Made by a program: the position numbers and the translations under genes | Assembly (NCBI RefSeq): GCF_000340215.1 | Contig: NW_006921535.1 | Location: forward strand, 2,507,122 to 2,571,121 | Source: Pseudocercospora fijiensis CIRAD86 | Taxonomy: Eukaryota; Ascomycota; Dothideomycetes; Mycosphaerellales; Mycosphaerellaceae | Direction of reading: 5' to 3' | DNA: 64,000 bases | The notes under the pieces: model-generated | Database searches by the model: none | What the model was told of the DNA's origin: nothing | Seen by the model: only the letters and a program-made list of their open reading frames with translations | Shown: positions 56,594-64,000 of the stretch, piece by piece | Numbering within the stretch: position 1 is the first letter of the stretch | Layout of the letters: each line of letters begins with the position of its first letter

Positions 56594-57632
56594 GATCGCC
56601 ACTGTCGTTGCTGGCAACGGAGAGCAGAAACAGGTGGTTGCTGAGCAGATAGCATATGGGGTAAGGAGTGGTCGAATTCCAGGAACAATAGCAACATAGT
56701 TACTGTCATCAGCGATGAACGCCTCGGCGGTACACATGCAATACGCGGTTCAGGCATGTGAGCAAGGAAGCTCCATGAACGATGACGCCTGGGCGGATTC
56801 AGCCGGGAACGAAGGCGACAAAGCCACTCGGAGGCAAGCCATTCCATTCGCTGATGCTGGTCCTCGTTTCTCTTCAGCTCGCTCAAAACATGGTACAAAG
56901 GCTGGGCGTCTTTTGGAGGTACTGCGTGCATACGTACAAGAATCCATCCTCGCGGTTCTTAATAACACATGAGAAAACATTCGAAGCCGACATTCGCTCC
57001 AACTTCCAGGAGAGGATCATAGTGCGAGTCCGGAGACTGATGGCCAAATGGCAAATGCTCCAGGACGGCGACAAAGTTAGAACTATCCGCGACGCGCTTA
57101 TTTGTTGACCGTGTAGAGTCTGTAGACGCGAGGCATATTCTACGGGCTGGCGTTTATCGTGATCACCAAACGGCGACGAGCGACAGGCCGACTTTGGCCA
57201 TGCTCTCTGAAATCAGGGCTGTTATGACCCCGGCACCACTAAGCAGATACTCGGGCATGCTATCTCGCGTACACAGCCTCGGACATCAAGCTGGCCTGGA
57301 GGCATGGAACTTCGACTCCGATCCCAGAGCGACCACGAAAGTGTATGTGGAAGCGAGGGATTTGCTGTATTGGGCTCCTCTATATATGTCTACACTGTCT
57401 AGCTGGCACTCGGGCAACTCGTCGCGAGGGACAATGCCGCTATTCCGAACGAGCGCAGATCCGTAGGTTGTAGACCGCCGTCTGGTCTCGAGCATCGAAC
57501 GTAGAGTGCGCATACAGTGTTTCGAGTATGATTTTTTCTGCAGACTTACTTACTCGGTAAGATCTAGCGAATTCTACATAGCCGCAGACTCCCTGTACTC
57601 AGACCAATGTCTGTATATATTCTGCGAGGAGC
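56594..57632. other. Intergenic interval
   Basis: About 1 kb between the P450 start and the M28 peptidase stop. Short ORFs on both strands are not convincing. It holds the P450 promoter. Confidence 0.5.
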
Positions 57633-59585
<1,953 letters not shown>

Positions 59586-59922
59586 GTTGATAGAGATGCT
59601 CCACGTAGAATAAACACTACAAACACCCACCTTGATGGGCGAGCAAGTGGTACTTAAAGCTGCCATTTCCTGGTGGAGCACGCAATGCCGCCGCCTTCGT
59701 TTCAGAAGCAAAGGGCCACTCTTTGCAGCGGACCTGCGTATCGGCATTAGTCTGCTGCACCTACCTGTCAGCACACAAGCAACACCAGATGGCATAGATG
59801 ATGTTACGCTGCCAAGTGATAGCTGTGTAACGCAGAGCAAACAAGCGAGGCTTGGAAGGCGGAGTTGGCGAAGGATGGTTGTCGCCAAGGGCTTGTCGCA
59901 TCCACAACAGACTGCAGTATAC
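59586..59922. other. M28 peptidase promoter region
   Basis: 337 bp between the M28 start codon and the first repeat of block 5; normal composition. Confidence 0.5.
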
Positions 59923-60480
59923 GGGAATTGCTAAATGTCCATTGCCGCTAGGCTATATGTCCATTGCTACCTAAGGGGTTTTCCGTCCCGGGTATAGCGC
60001 TCTTTACAGTATAGACATAGTAGAGCCTGCGGCTTTAGCCGGGAACGCGTCTCTAGCGCGTAACTTTATAGATTTCGTAGATTTCGAAGTATACTAAAGC
60101 TATTAAAACAGCGGTATAGTACTAAACAAGGCGTTATTATAGCTTCTTCTTCTTAGACTAATTATAAGGCCTCCTTTTACCTCTTATAAGGCTAATACTT
60201 CGGTAATAGACCCGGAGATCGCTAAGCCGGCGATTTCTTCTAAGATATCGATTAAGAGAGTACTTATAGTAGTAAAGAGACGCCTAGGGATAGCGGATTT
60301 AATAAAGCCGACCTCGAGGGTCTAAATAAGGACGAATTAGCTAAAATCGAGGCAGATAAGGAGGCTACGGCAGAGGCGGAAGAGAGCTAGTCTTAGTTAG
60401 CGAAAGAGATTAATAAGGCATTTAGTAATAAAGAGACGGTAGAAGGACTAGCCGTAGGCGTCGAAGAAGGCGAAAGCGAT

Positions 60481-60570
60481 AATAAAGGTAATAGTAAAGG
60501 CGGAGTTAACGATAAAGGTAATAGTAAAGGCGGAGTTAACAATAAAGGTAATAGTAAAGGCGGAGTTAAC
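60481..60570 (+). repeat. 30-bp minisatellite in unit 1 (three copies)
   Basis: AATAAAGGTAATAGTAAAGG followed by CGGAGTTAAC, repeated three times; encodes KGNSKGGVND-like decapeptides. Confidence 0.9.
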
Positions 60571-63500
60571 GATAAAGGCGAATAGATAGCGGACCCTCTA
60601 CGAGAGTTATATCGATCGATAGAGGCTACTTTTAAAGAGGCAAATGCGTAGGCTTAGAGCTATAGTTACGCTATAATAATGCGAGGTAGTAACGTCTCGA
60701 AGCGTATAGAGTTTAAAGGCCTAAACGCCTTTATTAGCAAGTACTATATTTGCAGTAGTTCTAATAGTAGAAGCAAGGCTCGTACTAATAGCACTAGCTA
60801 CCGTCTAAATACGACATCTACTAAGCAAGCGTATCTATAGTCGCTTACGCTAAGAGCGTGTAATTACGACGACCTTTATAGTCGCTAGAGGGTCGACAAG
60901 TCGAGGAATTAGTATACCTATAAAGGAGGGTATACTAATACTAATAGTAGCGATTTTACGGTTTACCGTCGCCGCTAACGTAAGGCGGCGAGCTCGAAGA
61001 TAATAAAGATAATCCGTAAGGACTTAAATTACAATACGAGCGCTTATATAACGATAGCGCGGTTATAGAAGAAGGATAAGAAGTATAAGTATTATCGATT
61101 AAATATTAAGTTACCTAGCCGAGCTTCGGCCGAGTAGCTTTCCTTTATATTCTTACTATTAAACCTAACCCTCTTGCTAACAACGACCTATCTATAGGCA
61201 TTTAGACTATTAAGGACATTAATAATGCGAGGATAATGTATCGGAAGGTCTAATAGGGTAATTTAAGCGCTATAGATACACTATTCCGGCACCTAGATCG
61301 GCTTAGATACTAGTACGAATATAATACCGATAGGACACCTAGAAACGAGGGCAGGATTGACAAGTTAATAGTTATTAACCTATAAATAGCTAAGTTCTAC
61401 GCCCTATATCTAGAGTACCTTATTTGCGATAACACCTATAAGACTAACTACTATAATCGACCGCTTTTTAATATCTCTAGCGGTACTAGCGGCGGCACTA
61501 CAATACCGCTTAAATACTATATTATAGGCAAAGAAGATAAGGCTAGCTTTACGTAGGTATTCGAGGCCTTTAAGCGGATTAGCAACGTATACGATTTGCT
61601 ACAACTAGGCTTATAGGTCACTAATCGAGACCGTAGTTATATAAACGCTTTAGATAAGGTATACTCGACAACGCCGGCTTTAATCTATACCTAGTATATC
61701 TTCAAGAATGTATAGTTATAGGCACGGAAGTTGATGCTATAATAAGCTAAATACGACGAAGAAACAGGTGCCTTTATAGGCTACGAAGATCAACTAGACT
61801 ACGAGTCGTTTATAGCCGCCTTTAAAGCCTATATAGAAGCAGAGATAGTAGCTGAATTCGGGGAATTGCTAAATGTCTATTACCGCTAGGCTATATGTCT
61901 ATTGCCTCGGATTCTACTGCCTATTCTAGTTAGCGAGGGCTCTAACTACCTTGCTATATAAAACGCTATACAAAATCGATTACGGAGGTCCGTATTAGAA
62001 CTCCGGGTAGGTAGTAACGATTATAGTTAAGGAGGAAGGGTTTCTAAAGCCCGCTAGATATATAGATTTAAAGAGACTATCTTCTAGTACTAATTTCCTT
62101 AACCTACAAAGTATACTATCTTAAGTAAAGCCGTAGCTCTTGCTACCGGTATAAACTAACTACCTTATAGTCTCGCTAGTAGTACAGTTGCTAGTAGTAG
62201 TAGAGCTATAGTAATAGGCCTAAAGGTTAAGTAAATAGCCTATTAGTTAGAAGGCGGCGGAGCGTCGTTTTAGCGCTATCTCTATATAGCAAGAGCGGCC
62301 CTTTATATACTAGCTAGATCGTTGCTAATAAACTCGTATCGCTTAATAGGCGTATAGACTCGTAGTTGTTATATAGAGGCTCTTATACGGCCTCGTCCTC
62401 GTCTACGTCTACGAGTAGATTAAGAAGCCGTATTATTAAGGTTATTAAGCTCGAAGGCCGAAGGAATACGGCTATTCGCGCGGCCTATACGACCTCTACG
62501 GCTACGACTATTACTACGACTATTGCTACGACTATTGCTACGACTACGGTTGCTACGGTTAGAAGGTAGAGTTGTCGGTTTACGCGTTTAAATAACCTCT
62601 ATAAGGCGGCGGAGTAGTATAGCGGACTTATCGATATGCTAGTACCTGTTAAAGTCTTCCGGTTTGAAGTAGAAGTAGCTAGTTTCTATAAGCTAATCCC
62701 TTACTATATACTTATATATAATTCCCTAAGCGTACTTATAGCGGCCTATATAGTACGAGCGTATAGTATTAGGGTCCTTAATAAGCTCTTTAACCTCCTA
62801 CTAAGTATACGAGTACTGCTTACTAGCTAATTGCAGTGCCTAGCGGTAAATAATGCCGTTATACTACGAATACTCGGGCTTCTTTATAGAGAGAGGTATC
62901 GCGAGCCTATCCTAGCTAATCCGCTCCTAGATTTAGTTAGCTTTAATCTTAAACTACGGCTCCTAGTAATTTGTTAGCAAAGCTAATTACTAGTCGAAGC
63001 TATAGGAACGTACGAGCTTAAGGAATAGGGTAAGGATATTATAGCGCCTCCTAGTAAGCTATTTCTTTATCGTCGAGTAAGCGCCTTCTACCCTCGAGGT
63101 AACTCGTTGTCTATAGAATAGAAAGACCTTCTACTAAAAGTAGTAGGTAATCTTCTTCTTATAAGACTAGTATTTACGGCAAATATAGGTCTAGAGGGAC
63201 CTATAATAAGGGTTCTTATAGTTAGAAAGATAGCCGTTCTTCTCCTCGAATTCAGGGGAATTGCTAAATGTCTATTACCGGCTAGGCTATATGTCTATTG
63301 CTACCTAAGGGGTTTTCCGTCCCGGGTATAGCGCTCTTAATAGTATAGATATAGTAGAGCCTACGGCTTTAGCTAGGAACGCGTCTCTAGCGCGTAACTT
63401 TATAGATTACGTAGATTGCGAAGTATACTAAAGCTATTAAAACAGCGGTATAGCACTAAACAAGGCGTCGTCATAGCTTCTTCTTCTTAGACTAATTATA

Positions 63501-63814
63501 AGGCCTCCTTTTACCTCTTATAAGGCTAATACTTTGGTAATAGACCCGGAGATCGCTAAGCCGGCGATTACTTCTAAGATATCGATTACGAGGGTACTTA
63601 TAGTAGTAAAGAGACGCCTAGGGATAGCGGATTTAATAAAGCCGACCTCGAGGGTCTAAATAAGGACGAATTAGCTAAAATCGAGGCAGATAAGGAGGCT
63701 ACGGCGGAGGCGGAAGAGAGCTAGTCTTAGTTAGCGAGAGAGATTAATAAGGCATTTAGTAATAAAGAGACGGTAGAAGGACTAGCCGTAGGCGTCGAAG
63801 AAGGCGAAAGCGAT

Positions 63815-63904
63815 AATAAAGGTAATAGTAAAGGCGGAGTTAACGATAAAGGTAATAGTAAAGGCGGAGTTAACGATAAAGGTAATAGTAAAGGCGGAGT
63901 TAAC
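63815..63904 (+). repeat. Same 30-bp minisatellite in unit 3 (three copies)
   Basis: Three copies at the homologous offset (559 bases from the unit start, against 558 in unit 1). Confidence 0.9.
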
Positions 63905-64000
63905 GATAAAGGCGAATAGATAGCGGACCCTCCGCGAGAGTTATATCGATCGATAGAGGCTGCTTTTAAAGAGGTAAACGCGTAGGCTTAGAGCTATAGT

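Larger units (their letters stand above)
59923..64000 (+). mobile_element. Head-to-tail array of a RIP-degraded repeat, runs off the window
   Basis: GGGAATTGCTAAATGTC begins at 59923, 61861 and 63256. Unit 1 (1,938 bp) and unit 3 (from 63256) are homologous to the end of the window; unit 2 (1,395 bp) shares only about the first 45 bases. Both internal junctions are preceded by GAATTC. The leader contains two ATGTCYATTGC-type copies. Differences between units 1 and 3 in the leader are mostly CpA/TpG against TpA. Frames encode a Gly/Lys/Glu-rich protein segment; no transposase or RT motif recognised. Confidence 0.75.

Overview
The window looks like a filamentous ascomycete (Pezizomycotina) chromosome. 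Genes have 50-100 bp GTRNGT...YAG introns with CTAAC-like branch sites. Gene content is typical of the group (ORM1, GET3, dihydroorotase, NDUFAF2-like assembly factor, CYP52-like P450, M28 aminopeptidase, HIU hydrolase). The repeats carry a repeat-induced point mutation (RIP) signature: almost every CpA/TpG has become TpA while CpG is kept. A dothideomycete is a reasonable guess, but nothing in the sequence proves it.

The layout is a strict alternation of gene islands and RIP-mutated transposon blocks. Island 1 (1-4.7 kb): 3' part of a membrane NRPS-like (Pls-type) gene and a HAD phosphatase gene. Block 1 (4.71-16.13 kb): a DNA element bounded by about 20-bp terminal inverted repeats, carrying an IS630/Tc1-like transposase relic and a long companion ORF; a chromodomain Ty3/Gypsy element (5587-12692) with 197-bp LTRs and a perfect CTAAT target duplication sits inside that ORF. 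Island 2 (16.1-19.57 kb): a broken NmrA-like gene and ORM1. Block 2 (19.57-20.64 kb): a small relic. Island 3 (20.6-29.6 kb): TRAMP-type zinc-knuckle protein, GET3, NDUFAF2-like, two divergent protein kinases. Block 3 (29.604-about 41.8 kb): a Helitron on the minus strand whose 3' end (hairpin plus CTAG) is base-resolved, further unassigned RIP-mutated sequence, and two tRNA-like structures. Island 4 (41.8-45.0 kb): HIU hydrolase with a PTS2-like leader, an NTF2-like protein and a small hypothetical. Block 4 (45.006-48.656 kb): a TIR element with an apparent 9-bp target duplication. Island 5 (48.7-59.9 kb): F-box-like protein, CorA-type transporter, dihydroorotase, CYP52-like P450, secreted/vacuolar M28 peptidase. 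Block 5 (59.92-64 kb): a head-to-tail array of a degraded repeat that runs off the window.

The genes do not form one pathway. They are mostly housekeeping or peripheral-metabolism genes packed in small islands, with silenced transposons reaching to within about 170-340 bp of some start codons. The two LTRs of the Gypsy element differ at 12 sites and all 12 are CpA/TpG versus TpA, which shows the mutation process directly. No clear new biological system was found. The best candidates for follow-up are the two-ORF TIR element, the unassigned second ORF downstream of the Helitron Rep/helicase, the unassigned 38.2-41.4 kb sequence, and the tRNA-like pair.
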